Shown here: positions 46,379-57,128 of the stretch, one piece after another
Layout of the letters: every line of letters begins with the position of its first letter
Numbering within the stretch: the first letter of the stretch is position 1
DNA from: Allium sativum
Taxonomy: Eukaryota; Streptophyta; Magnoliopsida; Asparagales; Amaryllidaceae
Assembly: GCA_030737875.1 (NCBI GenBank)
Contig: CM060918.1
Location: 771,026,552 to 771,090,551 of the forward strand
Length of the DNA stretch: 64,000 nucleotides
Direction: 5' to 3'
Notes under the pieces: model-generated
Told to the model about the DNA's origin: nothing
What the model saw: only the letters and a program-made list of their open reading frames with translations
Databases searched by the model: none
Program-made: the position numbers and the translations under genes

Positions 46379-47026
46379 TGTTTGCGAACAAATTAAACAA
46401 CTGTAAACAACTATTTAATTCGATCGGCTTTCCTAAACAATAAGAGTTGTTGTAAAGGGTGTCGAACCCTGGGACCAAAATTATTTTAAGTAATAAATCC
46501 ATTCAAGTTATTCTGAAATTTTGATTGTTTGAAAACAATAGAAAATAAATAAAAAGAGATTTTTTTATAATAAAAGAAAGCAATTAGGGAGTAATGACAT
46601 AAGCTAGGATTGATAATTATCAATAACCAAACATATTAATAGATCTAACTCATGTTTCTGTCACAAACATGAATCAACGATAATTAGGTATTTAAAAACA
46701 AACATATGAATAATGACAAGCACAACTTATGCAAGAGCTAAGCTCTTAAACAACCATAGGCTATCAGGACAGATTCACTACTTTATTTCTAAAACCCTAA
46801 AAATTAGATCTAAATCTGATAAGCGTTAGATCAAACACGAATATACCTTGTGAAGGAGCATAGCTCTAAACGACGTAGAGTATGAAGGTTCAGATCTAAC
46901 TCTAGGTTCAGATCTAAATCTATATACATGAAGTCCTAATCTTTTGGCTATGTGATTCATATTGAATCCAATCTATAAGCGTCATCACCCCCTAATTAAA
47001 GGGGATTAGCTAGACATAGCTAAATG

Positions 47027-47057
<31 letters not shown>

Positions 47058-47242
47058 AAAGAACAAATATAAATAAAATAAAACTAAAACTAAAGAGAAC
47101 AGGGGAAGAATAGTTTTATTCCAAGAGAAGAGTTACAGAATAAAACCCAATGTAGTTCTAAATGAAAGAGATACAATGTATTTATAGCTGTCATGACCAA
47201 GACTAAGTGGCCAATTACATGATGTGGGACATAAAGCTTTGC
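46379..47242 (-). repeat. 5' LTR of the minus-strand element, inner part
   Basis: Starts TGTTTGCGAACAAATT and aligns to 32668-33510. It carries an A tract at 47037-47060 absent from the other LTR. It ends with CTTTGC, whose last five bases are the duplicated target of the solo LTR that follows. Confidence 0.9.
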
Positions 47243-48110
47243 TGTAACGACCCAGAAAATCTGAGCCAATTTAAAATTTTTAAATTGGTTAAAATAATGG
47301 ATTTTAAATATTTAAAATAAATATTTTCAATAATGGCGATGAAAACTGAGTTGAATCGACATTTGAAAACGAATATTATTAATTATAATTATATATAGAA
47401 TTGAAAATGGTGCGGTAGTTCGATAATTCGAATTCAAACTTTGTCGGACTATACCGGGTGCAAAACAAAACGTATTTTAGTGAAACCAAAAACATTAGGA
47501 TCTAATTGATAATATCTTTCCAACGAATCTGACAAATCGAAATTTGATAGCGGGAATCAAAAGATATGTCCAGTTGAAAATTCTGAATAGTCGCTATGGA
47601 ATTCAGGCCCTTAAAAATGGACATTTTGCAAACGACCTCGGATTTCGACGAAACCACTTTTGTTGGGTCCGGGATGTGAAGTTATTGCTAGGTTTCAAAT
47701 TTCATAATTTTTCGAATCAATATGTGAGCGTAGCAAAGGAAAACGCGTTTGACCGGTTTCAGTTGATTTTAATCGACTGGAAATTGGCCATTTTTCCAAT
47801 GGTCTTAGAATTCGACGAAACTAGTTTTGTTAGGACCGTATCGTCAATACGAAGCTAGAAAATATTTTTCTGGAATTTTTCTAGTTAGTATGTGACCCCG
47901 GTAATTTGAAATGTACGTTTAGAATTCAATATAGTGATTTAAATGTAAATTCAACGGAAACTGATTGTAACGATCAAATCAGCTTGCGATACATATCCCA
48001 TTGTGTTCGGAATGGGGGTAAAACGCTATGGGCGACATGCGGTAGGCCTCGTTTCGAGGTCGTATGTGAAAGTCAACTTTTTGCAAAATTAAATAATTAA
48101 ATATATATAT

Positions 48111-48150
48111 TTTATATAAACCCCTCTATTCCCTCTTCTCTCTCCATTTC
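48111..48150 (+). promoter_or_regulatory. LTR promoter: TATA box and pyrimidine-rich start region
   Basis: TTTATATAAA at 48111-48120 is followed by CCCCTCTATTCCCTCTTCTC, a typical plant LTR transcription-start context, and then by a C-rich leader to about 48415. The third giant LTR has the same layout at 62106 (TATATAAAT, then CTTCACCTCACC). Confidence 0.65.
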
Positions 48151-48455
48151 GCTCAGATAAAAAAAAAAGGGAAAAAAGGATCGACGCCCGCCTTCGCCGT
48201 TGACCAACCCTCCACCACGCCCCTCCGATCGACTCCCTCCTCCTCTCCTTCTCCCCCGTTCACCTCTCCTCCCTGTTAGACCCGAGATCGCAACCCCAGA
48301 ATCGCGCCGCCGCACCTACAGCCATCACCCCACACCGCCTCCACCGCCGACGAACTGAAGGCCGCCCCACCTCCAGCACCTCCAGCGCCGACTCTGACGA
48401 CCCCCCCCCCTTTTCTTCGCAGACAAAGTAAGTATTTTATTTTGATTTATTTTAA

Positions 48456-48850
48456 TTAGGGTAAAACTGATTTTTCAATTAGGGTAAAACTGATTTTTCA
48501 ATTAGGGTAAAACTGATATTTTAATTAGGGTAAAACTGATTTATTTTAATTAGGTTAAAACTGATTTTTTAATTATAGTAAAACTGATTTTTAAAAAAAA
48601 AAGGTTTTAAAAACTGATTTTGAAAAGGTTTTAAAAACTGATTTTATTTTAAGATTTAGATTTTAAATAGAAAAAAGATTTAAACTTTAGAATAGAAAAA
48701 GATTTAAACTTTAGAATAGAAAAAAGATTTAAACTTTAAATAGAAAAAGATTTAAACTTTAAATAGAAAAAGATTAGAACTTTAAAATAGAAAAGATCAG
48801 ATTTTTAGAATAGAAAAGATCATATTTTTAAAATAGAAAAGACGGAATTT
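48456..48850. repeat. Two short tandem arrays in LTR 2
   Basis: An array of about 24-bp units around AATTAGGGTAAAACTGATTT (48456-48600) is followed by units around AAAGATTTAAACTTTAGAAT (48655-48850). They directly follow GACAAAGTAAGTA, which could act as a splice donor at the end of the C-rich leader. Confidence 0.85.
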
Positions 48851-49180
48851 TTATTAAGTAGAAGAAGTAAGATATGATTTTTATATTTTTAAAGTAATAA
48901 AAATATAATCTTTACATCATAGGAATATTAAAAATATAATCTTTAGTTTTGAAAAGGCGGAATTTATATTTTTGAAATTCGATTTTTATATATTGAATAG
49001 CATAATAAAAATTTGATTTTTATATATTGAATAACATAGAAAAAATTCGATTTTTACATATGTAGAGAATACGGGCAACGAAGCGACAAAAGGCGAGATT
49101 GGCGAAGATTTCTATAAAGGAAGAGTCGTGGTATTGGATAGCTATAGGTGAGAATTTCTCACTCTTCAATTTCTTTTTCT

Positions 49181-49225
49181 ATATATATATATATATATAT
49201 ATATGTTGAAATAAAAGTGAATTGC

Positions 49226-49270
<45 letters not shown>
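49181..49270. repeat. (TA)n tracts in LTR 2
   Basis: Two pure TA tracts, 49181-49204 and about 49237-49270, separated by 30 bp. Confidence 0.9.
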
Positions 49271-49272
<2 letters not shown>

Positions 49273-49660
49273 ACGCCCCTCGTTCACAAACCATGGACGA
49301 TATTTATTGGTTGAAATTGTTGTGAAAATTGATTGATAGCGAATGGTTGTTTGGGATTGTTTGTGATTGATATTGGTTGATTGAGGTTGAAAAATACCCG
49401 TTTGTGGTGGAAGAATATTTGGTTGAAACCACATAGGATTAGTTTGTGGAAATGAAATAAATATATACATGCCGCCTGCGTGCGAACTAGATGCATGATC
49501 CCCATTGTCAAAAACCGCGAGGTTTTAAGGTAGAGCGAGGAGCCGTACTAGGGACGGTCCCGGTTTTAACTACCCTGCCGTTATGCTGCCGAAATTTTGA
49601 ATAATATTCGTGTGTTTGAATTATTTTCATATGCTTAAACTATATTTATTCATTGAATAG

Positions 49661-50040
49661 AAAACATTCATGTGTTGAATTGATATTCATTCGTTGATTA
49701 GAAATTCATGTGTTGAATGGTATTCATATTTTGAAATAAATTGTTTGATAATAAAAATCACATTTTTATCTATATATAGAAACTATAGAAAACATTCATG
49801 TGTTGAATTGATATTCATTCGTTGATTAGAAATTCATGTGTTGAATGGTATTCATATTTTGAAATAAATTGTTTGATAATAAAAATCACATTTTTATCTA
49901 TATATAGAAACTATAGAAAACATTCATGTGTTGAATTGATATTCATTCGTTGATTAGAAATTCATGTGTTGAATGGTATTCATATTTTGAAATAAATTGT
50001 TTGATAATAAAAATCACCTTTTATCGACTATATGAACTGT
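49661..50040. repeat. 128-bp tandem repeat, three units, in LTR 2
   Basis: Units start AAAACATTCATGTGTTGAAT at 49661, 49789 and 49917 and are almost identical. Each holds two TCATGTGTTGAAT cores, the motif also found in the 97-bp array of LTR 1. Confidence 0.92.
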
Positions 50041-50716
50041 GTAAAATAATCTCGTTTTAAAAGAAATTGTTTTATGATAAAAATCCTATTTTTATCACCT
50101 ATATGAACTATATAGAAAAATAGTGTTTTGAAATGAATTGTTTTACAATAAAAATCACATTTTTATTGTATGCATAAATCGTTGAAATGTGAAGTGTTAA
50201 AAATAACTACTTGTTCAAAATAAACATATGTGAGTTGGAATATCCATTAATTAGCTAATGAAATGATTTGCACCTATTTATGTAACATTAGAATGAATGG
50301 TGTTTTTAAACCAAATAGAAATCAAATATGAAGTTGAACAGAAAATGATAAATGATAAGAACTGTATATATATGTACATGCATATTCATTGAACAGGTTA
50401 TAGCAAAGGGGCTAGAGAAGAGGAATAAAATTTTGTGCCCGAAAAATAGGTACACATTTACTGCTTTATTTGGGTGATGATTTTATGAGCCTGTTGGCTA
50501 GCCGCTTGGCTTTTTCTTTTTCTTTTTGAGATTAGAAGGACCGGGAAAGCTATTTGCAATTTCCCGATGCTCCCGGTGCAGGGGAGGTTATGGCGAAATT
50601 TTCCAAAATTTTAAGGCGTTAGTGAAAAATTTGAAGTGAAAACGATATTGAAATCATTGAATGAACTATATTTATATAAATATATAAATATAAATAAAAT
50701 TAAAACGAAACGAGGC

Positions 50717-51155
50717 CGTGCAGTTCGTATTTTGAAACCGTGATTTCAAACAACTAGTACGGGAAATCCGACCATTGGATTTTCCCGAAACCTCAACCGT
50801 CGGGTTCGCCTAGGAAATATCTTCCCAACGGCACCAACTTTGTAGAAATCCAACGGTTGGATTGTCTGGAATGTTTAATTCAAATCTGAAGAAAAACAGC
50901 GCCAGAAACGATTATATTTATTTATATATATAAATATAATTATATTTAATCGAATAACGACGCTGCAGTTCGTATTTTGAAATCGAAACTTCAAACGATT
51001 GTACCGGGAGATCCGACCGTCGGATTTTCCCAAAACTGGAACCGTTGGATTCGTTTTGAAAAGACCTTTCTAATGATGTAAATTTTGTGAAGATCCAACG
51101 GTTAGAATTTCAGATATGTTTAATTCAAATCTGAAGAAAAACAGCGCCACGGCCG
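50717..51155. repeat. 245-bp duplicated unit in LTR 2
   Basis: GCAGTTCGTATTTTGAAA to AAGAAAAACAGCGCCA occurs twice (about 50718 and 50963). LTR 1 has a single equivalent near 39903-40060. Both copies contain GATCCAACGGTT and CGACC(A/G)T(T/C)GGATTTTCCC. Confidence 0.85.
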
Positions 51156-51439
51156 CGTTATGGCCCGAAACATCGTTTTGAATAAATGGGCTATTTTAAA
51201 ATAAATAAAAATAGCGATAAATCATTATGAAGTACCATAAACAATATGGAGTGGAAATAAACTGAATTTGCTTGATTTATGTTGTATTTGATGGTTGAAT
51301 GTGTTTGGCGTGAAAATAACATTAAAGAACAAAATTGGTGTTGTCGAATAATTTAACCATTGAAATAAATTGATTTGAAATTCTAAATATACGTGAATTA
51401 TTTGAAAAGGCCAAGTTAATTCTCATTTCAAATGATTGA

Positions 51440-52080
51440 CCGACGATTGAAAGTCGAAGATGAAGACGATGGTCGAAGACCGGAGATCTTCACCTCGTTT
51501 GGATGGTAACCGAGGTCCTGATTGGGAGGCATCCCGAAATATGGATAATGAGTTGTGATCGTTCATACGTACGTGGTGATCGATGGGTTTGCGAGGTATT
51601 TAGTGCCTCCGGTTTCGTTCAGACCCAGAACGGACTTGTAAATGGACTGTGTGTCTGACATTGGAGTTTATTCTGTGTTGATTGATTTCTGTTAAATATA
51701 CATCTGTTTGGCGGCGGAGAATTTATTCTTTTGCTTAACGCCCTTCTCTGAGACGCACGAGCTCAGAGGTTGTATATCGATGGACATCAGTCGCATGGCT
51801 TGAATTGCCTGTGTGGCATGCTAAGATGCAGTGATCAGGGCTTCTGTTGAAAAGCAAAGTCTTGTGGTGATGATCAAAGCACCGCCTGTGTGGCGTAGCT
51901 TTGTGTATAACGTGAATTCGCGAGCCTCACACCCCGGTATGAACCTAAAACGGGAGAAGGACCTCAGGGAGGGCATGCGTTTCTTTCTAGCTAGGGTGGT
52001 GTCAGTGACCTACCAGCCCTGACATTTATATACTTTTCACCTATGTGGTTGTTGCTGTTGCGAGGCGCCTCGGTTTGATC
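51440..52080 (+). repeat. Conserved 3' block of giant LTR 2
   Basis: Counterpart of 41060-41720. The hairpin here reads GAAGACCGGAGATCTTC and still pairs over its outer five bases. The C-terminal portion, from TGTTGAAAAGCAAAGTCTTG to CACCTATGTGGTTGTTG, is the best conserved. Confidence 0.75.
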
Positions 52081-53069
52081 GGACGATCCGGGTCCGATGG
52101 AGTCATTCGTTGGCTCATTTACGCCCCAAAGGGCGGAGGAACGTATTGTTCAGGCACTATAATCCACTCCATGTGGACCGGCCCTGTCGCTCCAAGGGGC
52201 AGTTGCGGCTGTTCCGGAGACATGGGCTAGATTGTCTCGAATTCGGTAAGGACTATCTTTTGCCTTGGTTCATGACGGAAATCCAATTTCCAAATACAAC
52301 ATCGTGCGGTTTTGATTGTATATATATATATGGCGACATGATATATGGTACCCATGCCGTCTATGATTGATAGTTATGATTTGAAATTGTTTTCAAAACA
52401 TATAAACACTAGCAATAATATCAAGTGCCTTTGTTTTTATTCGTATCAAGCATATTTTGGCCGTTATAAGGTAAAACTCTATCCTCCGGTTTGCGTTGCA
52501 TTGTGTGATGGGAACTGAGTCTTATAACGGTTTCATTTTTATAAAAAGCATAGCGATGTTTAAAAGAAAGATTTGTTTTAAAGCACTGGCAATCCAATGG
52601 AGTAAACCCGTTCCACGAAAGTGGCATGGTCCAGTGATTAGCCAATTATATATGTGTTGAGTGGATTTCTCATACCAGTCCCATGACTGACTCGTAGTTT
52701 GTTTCATTTTCAAACTCGGGTGCCCCTTTTTCTACACGGGCAGCCTTGTATTCAGGTTTAGCTGGTTCTTTCTGGATAGCTGGAGCTGAAGATGGATTCT
52801 ATCATTTATTTCTTTTTATGCTGTTCAGCTCCTATTGTACATATTTTGTTTATTTCCGATGTAGACATTTATGTATAGCTGAACTGTATTTGTACTAAGT
52901 AAGATCCTGTATACTGTGTAACTCTGATGATTACTTTTATCCAGTATATTTTGTTGTTCATTTCCTGGTGTACTTATTTAATTCTGTTCTGCTATTATCT
53001 GTTTCTGTGTTATATTCCAAAGATAACCCTTGTTTCCGTGAGTACGGGATTTTGGGTCGTCTCATTTGC

Positions 53070-53478
53070 CCAAATAACAACTTGACCAATGTGAACGCAA
53101 GTGAATGGGCATGCAAATGTCATGGAAAAATAGCTTATGGGCATCAAACGACATCAACTTCAATCATTTTGAGCATGAATAAGAACTCCATAACATCTGA
53201 GACAAGCGATCTTTATGAAAAGGCATTGAATCATGACTTTAAAATGTGCGGCCGAAAGTGATTGAACAACAACATTTCTTTAGGTCTTTAAGCTTTAATC
53301 CAGCTCTAGAATCAACACTCTTCTTGCACCAATTCTTCAAGCTTTTCAACAATTAAGTGCGTCAATCCATTCATCTTAAATAATCTGAAAACACAACTAT
53401 AAATACACAGTATCAATTATTTTAAAGAGAAAATAAGATAAATAAGCAGATAAAATATACACATTTATGTGTATATCA
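53070..53478 (-). repeat. 5' LTR of the minus-strand element, outer part
   Basis: Continuation of 46379-47242 beyond the solo LTR; it aligns to 33511-33917 and ends TGTATATCA next to the ATTAC duplication. Confidence 0.9.
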
Positions 53479-53616
53479 ATTACCAGTGTAACAGTTACCA
53501 GATATATCAGTCGATCGGTAATGGTAAACAATTCTGGCTTACCAGTAAAAACGGTACGGTAACAGTATTTTCCAAATGGTAACGGTAACCGTTACCATAA
53601 CAGCCCTAATTGAAAT

Positions 53617-54060
53617 GATATATAGTTATGTCTAAATTCTACTTTAAGATCTCTCTTCTATGTTTATTATTTTTATATTCTCACTTATATATTGACGGCC
53701 CACTATCTTATATAAATGAGCTAGCCGAAAGCATATTTTGATGATGTTTATAATTACTTTCGGATATTAAAAATAGTCATCCATCATTTTCTGTATGTGT
53801 GAATATGTGATAATTAAAAAAATACAACCTTTATTTTAAATACCCTTCAAGGCTTCCGTCTAAGTCATATCGATGCTCTAGTCTAGTCTTACTATCTAGG
53901 TTTTGGTTATTCATCTAAGGTGAGGCTTATTACATTATCGAAGCGTATAAACAAATTTAAATGCACCATCTACGTTAGTTCATAGAAAATTTCATACCAT
54001 AAAAAACTTTTCTAATGGAGGCTCCTGATTAGGGTTTCCCCCTTTTCCTTTCATGACCAT
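53617..54060. other. No gene seen
   Basis: AT-rich flank of the nest up to the LINE relic. Nothing recognised. Confidence 0.5.
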
Positions 54061-54080
54061 TCCCTTGTAAATTTGGTCTT

Positions 54081-55316
54081 GTGAGGCTGCTTGCTGCTTC
54101 TCCCACGGCCAAGTACCAGTTTCTCTCTGTTAGAAACATCTGTGCCTTTTGGGGCTCTCCCATCGATCCTATTTCAGTTGATGGTAGCGTGTGCTCTACT
54201 GACATTGCTCCCGAGGTCTCCTTTTATATCAAGGCCCATATTCGGCCGATTGCTTATGAGGTTGCAGGCACGCCTTCTTTGTCAAACCCTTCTAGAAGTA
54301 AATGTTTGAAATCTTCCATAGTGGGTGTTTCCCAATCGCCTATGTCAAAAAAGGTTTTTGAGCCGTGGGTTGTCGATGACAACCCTAGGGACTTTGCCTC
54401 CGAACCTATGCTTAAGAAGACCATCGATCAATGGGGATGTTCATTAGTACTATCTGTGATCAACTCCCATACTTTTTTTTACCTCACTGCCCACACGAAG
54501 CATGTTTGGAAGCCAATTGGTCAATTTGATCTATTTTCTAGGAAAATGCTTTTTTCCTAATTAAGCTTGAGAATTTGGTTGAACTTGAGCGTATTTTCAG
54601 CGGGGCCCTTGTTTCTTTGACTCTAGATTGATTCTTTGAAGAAATGATCGCCCGACATATGCTATTCTAAAGTTGTGTTCTCCCTACTTCTTATTTGGGT
54701 GGATCTTGATATTTCGAAGGAATTGTGGGATACAAACATTATTTGTGCGATCACTAGTGTTATTGGTGTCCCTTTAGGGTTAGCTGCACGACGAAGGCTG
54801 CTAAGCTTCGATTTGTAAGTGTTTTGGTCGAAATTTGCACGCCGTTCAGTTATCTCCAATCTACCAGTGTCGATTTCTTTAATGAAAAGTCGTTCTGCAT
54901 TCCCATTATCTATGCCTACATGCCTCCCTTTTGTTCTTTTTGCAAGCCTTTCGACCATGACCAGTCATTGTGCATCAATCTTAAAGTTGCCTAGGTTCCT
55001 AAATCACATGTTGTTTCACCTATCGTTTGACCTAATTATCGGACTGACATTCATGTTGTCGGTCCGCCTATCTCTAGCACTTCCCGGTCGACCCCTGTTT
55101 ATGTGTCTATCAATATCAGTACTTTGGATGTGCATGGTAGTGCACCTCCCATTTTACGTGTTGTTGCATGTGCGGATCCAGCTGGTCATAATATTGGTGA
55201 CTCTTTGGTATCATGTTTTAAGGTTAGTGGGTCTCTGCCTGCTGTTGCTTTACACGATGGGATTTTGTCTCTTAATGCTCAGTATCTCTCTAATGCTTCT
55301 CATGTTAGGAACTGAG
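54081..55316 (+). pseudogene. L1-type LINE ORF1 relic
   Basis: The frames 54081-54560 and 54660-55315, broken by stops and frameshifts, resemble plant L1 ORF1 proteins: a DUF4283-like N-terminal region, then a region ending in VLVEICTPF, and a zinc knuckle CSFCKPFDHDQSLC (about 54934-54975; CX2CX4HX4C). A Ser/Thr/Val-rich tail follows up to about 55315. ORF1 protein binds LINE RNA. No endonuclease or RT (ORF2) follows; the sequence runs into a microsatellite and a copia LTR. Dead copy. Confidence 0.6.
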
Positions 55317-55398
55317 ATGGTGGTGACGATGGTTTTGGTGACAACAACCTTCTTTTAACTATTATTATTGTAAAATATATACTAACATTATTGTATAG

Positions 55399-55400
55399 AA

Positions 55401-55468
<68 letters not shown>

Positions 55469-55469
55469 A
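55399..55469. repeat. (TA)n(TG)n(CG)n microsatellite
   Basis: ATATAT, then GTGTGTGT for about 30 bp, then GCGCGCGCG. It separates the LINE relic from the copia LTR. Confidence 0.95.
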
Positions 55470-55496
55470 GGATATATATGCATGTATCTTATGCAG

Positions 55497-56952
55497 TGTT
55501 GATTTTGGAAACTGTACAGTTTAAAGATTCAAGAGTATAGATTACAAAGAAGAAGAGTTCAGGATTGAAGACTCATGAGTAACAAGAGTTCAATAAACTA
55601 GGATAAGTAATAGAGCCTATATTTTTTTTGTTATAACTCTGTAATAGCAATAAAATCTTTATTCCAATTCTCATACCATTTTTGCCTTAATAATATTTTA
55701 AATTTCTCTGAACTTTTAACTGATTTCAACATTACTTCCTATTTAAAAAATATATTATACATCTTATGACTTTAATTTATTCAAAATATTTCTTAAATCT
55801 TAATCTAACTCCATATTTAGATATTTTAGATTTTCTTACTTATATTTTAGTTTTAATTATATATGTTTACTTGAGTTTTAATATTCTTATTCCCTTATAT
55901 TCATATCTATAGTTTTATACCTTAAGTTTTAAGTTTCTCATATGTATATTTATAGTTTTATTTTAAGTTTTGATATCACTTTTATAGATTATAAATATAT
56001 ATTTTTAGTTTATGTTCTTACTTTATTATACTACTTTAATATATAGGAAAATAATTTGTTTAAACTCCAGAATTATCTTGATTTATTTAAACGATGTTTA
56101 CATTGATTTCATAATTTTAAATTTCAAAAATATATAGGATGTCTACATCATAGCCATTATTTTCAAAAAAAAAAACAAATATATATCAAAAGAAGTGTCT
56201 ATTTGCTTAAAACTTTTGCTGAAGAGACATGACTGTTAATTTTCTATGAATACCCATCTAAATACAAAAAATTTAACTACTTTTCACTATATTCTTCTCC
56301 CTTTTCCTTCTCTCCATTTATACTCTTAATTTTCAAGTTTCTATAACCTAAACTATGCCGAAATTCAAAGAGAATCAAACCAGATCATCTCTAGTTTAAT
56401 TCTCTACCATTCTCTCTCCCTAAGATCCAATTGCTATTCAAGTTACATAGTTATTTGTAATCAAAGATCATAAGATCAAAGTTCTATCGAGTCTTCTTCC
56501 AAACTGATACTAAAAAGGTGTGGTTGTAGCCCTTTCAAATCAACAAGGTGTGATTGTATCCCATAAATCAATTAGGTGATCTTGTAGCCTGGTTAAATCA
56601 AAAGAGTGTCTTGTGCTTGGAAGCAGTTGGGGGTGGACGTCGTGGCCCTTGAAATCGAGGATTCTAAAATTTGAAGTTTATTTGAAAATAAATTTACATA
56701 ACCTAGAGTTGTGTGGGATTGGATGTAGGGAAAGTCTGAACTAGTATAAAATTCAGGTGTTTTCATTCCTTTACTGCTTTTACTTATTGTTTACATATGT
56801 GTTTGATTTTGTATTTGATTTATATCTGTGATTTGCATTTGATTCTATTAAATTCAAAAGGATTTCAAAAAGATCATAAATTACATTAAGCATTATTCAC
56901 CCCCTTCTAGTGTTAAGTTATCCTTAACATATGTAATCCACATTTTCCATCA
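55497..56952 (+). mobile_element. 5' LTR-like region of a SIRE-type copia element
   Basis: The end ...CACATTTTCCATCA (56952) followed by ATTGATATTAGAGC, and the preceding ATTCACCCCCTTCTAG, are hallmarks of SIRE/Maximus-type copia LTR ends. The start at TGTTGATTTTGG (55497) is a guess from the TG end. The middle is unusually AT-rich (55630-56270) and may hold an insertion. Confidence 0.5.
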
Positions 56953-56966
56953 ATTGATATTAGAGC
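56953..56966 (+). promoter_or_regulatory. Decayed copia primer-binding site
   Basis: ATTGATATTAGAGC against the usual ATTGGTATCAGAGC: two G/C-to-A/T changes. Confidence 0.65.
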
Positions 56967-57128
56967 TTTGGTTTTCAAATTTTTCATATTTTGAATTTTT
57001 GAAATGTATAAAATAGCAATTTTTGGAATTCATGATAACACTAGTTCAAAAATATTCAGTTCACCATTAATTCATAAATTTGCATTTAATTATTTTGAAA
57101 AATCAAGTAATCACTGAATTGGTTTGTT

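Larger units (their letters stand above)
47243..53064 (+). mobile_element. Giant solo LTR 2 (5822 bp)
   Basis: Begins TGTAACGACCC, ends GGGTCGTCTCA, flanked by the perfect duplication TTTGC (47238-47242 and 53065-53069). The intact paralogous site in the other LTR (33505-33515, GGCTTTGCCCAAATAAC) shows the exact pre-insertion sequence, so borders are certain. No PBS, PPT, internal domain or second LTR. Same family and orientation as 36061-42641, but with different internal tandem repeats. Promoter-like region at 48100-48160; everything downstream, nearly 5 kb, would be R-U5. Confidence 0.93.
32668..53478 (-). mobile_element. Minus-strand LTR element without pol (LARD-like)
   Basis: The middle level of the nest. 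It is bounded by the perfect 5-bp duplication ATTAC (32663-32667 and 53479-53483) inside the hAT-like element. Left LTR 32668-33917; right LTR 46379-53478, itself split. The PBS beside the right LTR shows minus-strand orientation. Subtracting the two inserts and one TSD each leaves about 8.4 kb. The internal part has only a degraded gag-position ORF and long non-coding stretches; I find no protease, RT, RNase H or integrase motif. The tRNA-Asp-type PBS suggests kinship with Tat/Athila gypsy elements (inference). Confidence 0.85.
32102..53608. mobile_element. hAT-like element, split by nested LTR element
   Basis: The outermost level of the nest. Left end TAGAGTTGTTATGATAACGG; right end, reverse-complemented, TAGGGCTGTTATGGTAACGG: an inverted repeat of at least 20 bp with three differences. 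Flanks are GTTGAAAT (32094-32101) and ATTGAAAT (53609-53616), an 8-bp duplication with one mismatch, as for hAT. Both halves are full of GGTAACGGTAA and complementary motifs, typical subterminal transposase-binding repeats. Halves 32102-32667 and 53484-53608 add up to about 691 bp. No transposase: non-autonomous. Confidence 0.75.

Noticed and set aside
54819..55358. 179-codon hydrophobic frame as a membrane protein
   Set aside because: It is an out-of-frame reading of the LINE ORF1 relic; the alternative frame contains the zinc knuckle.
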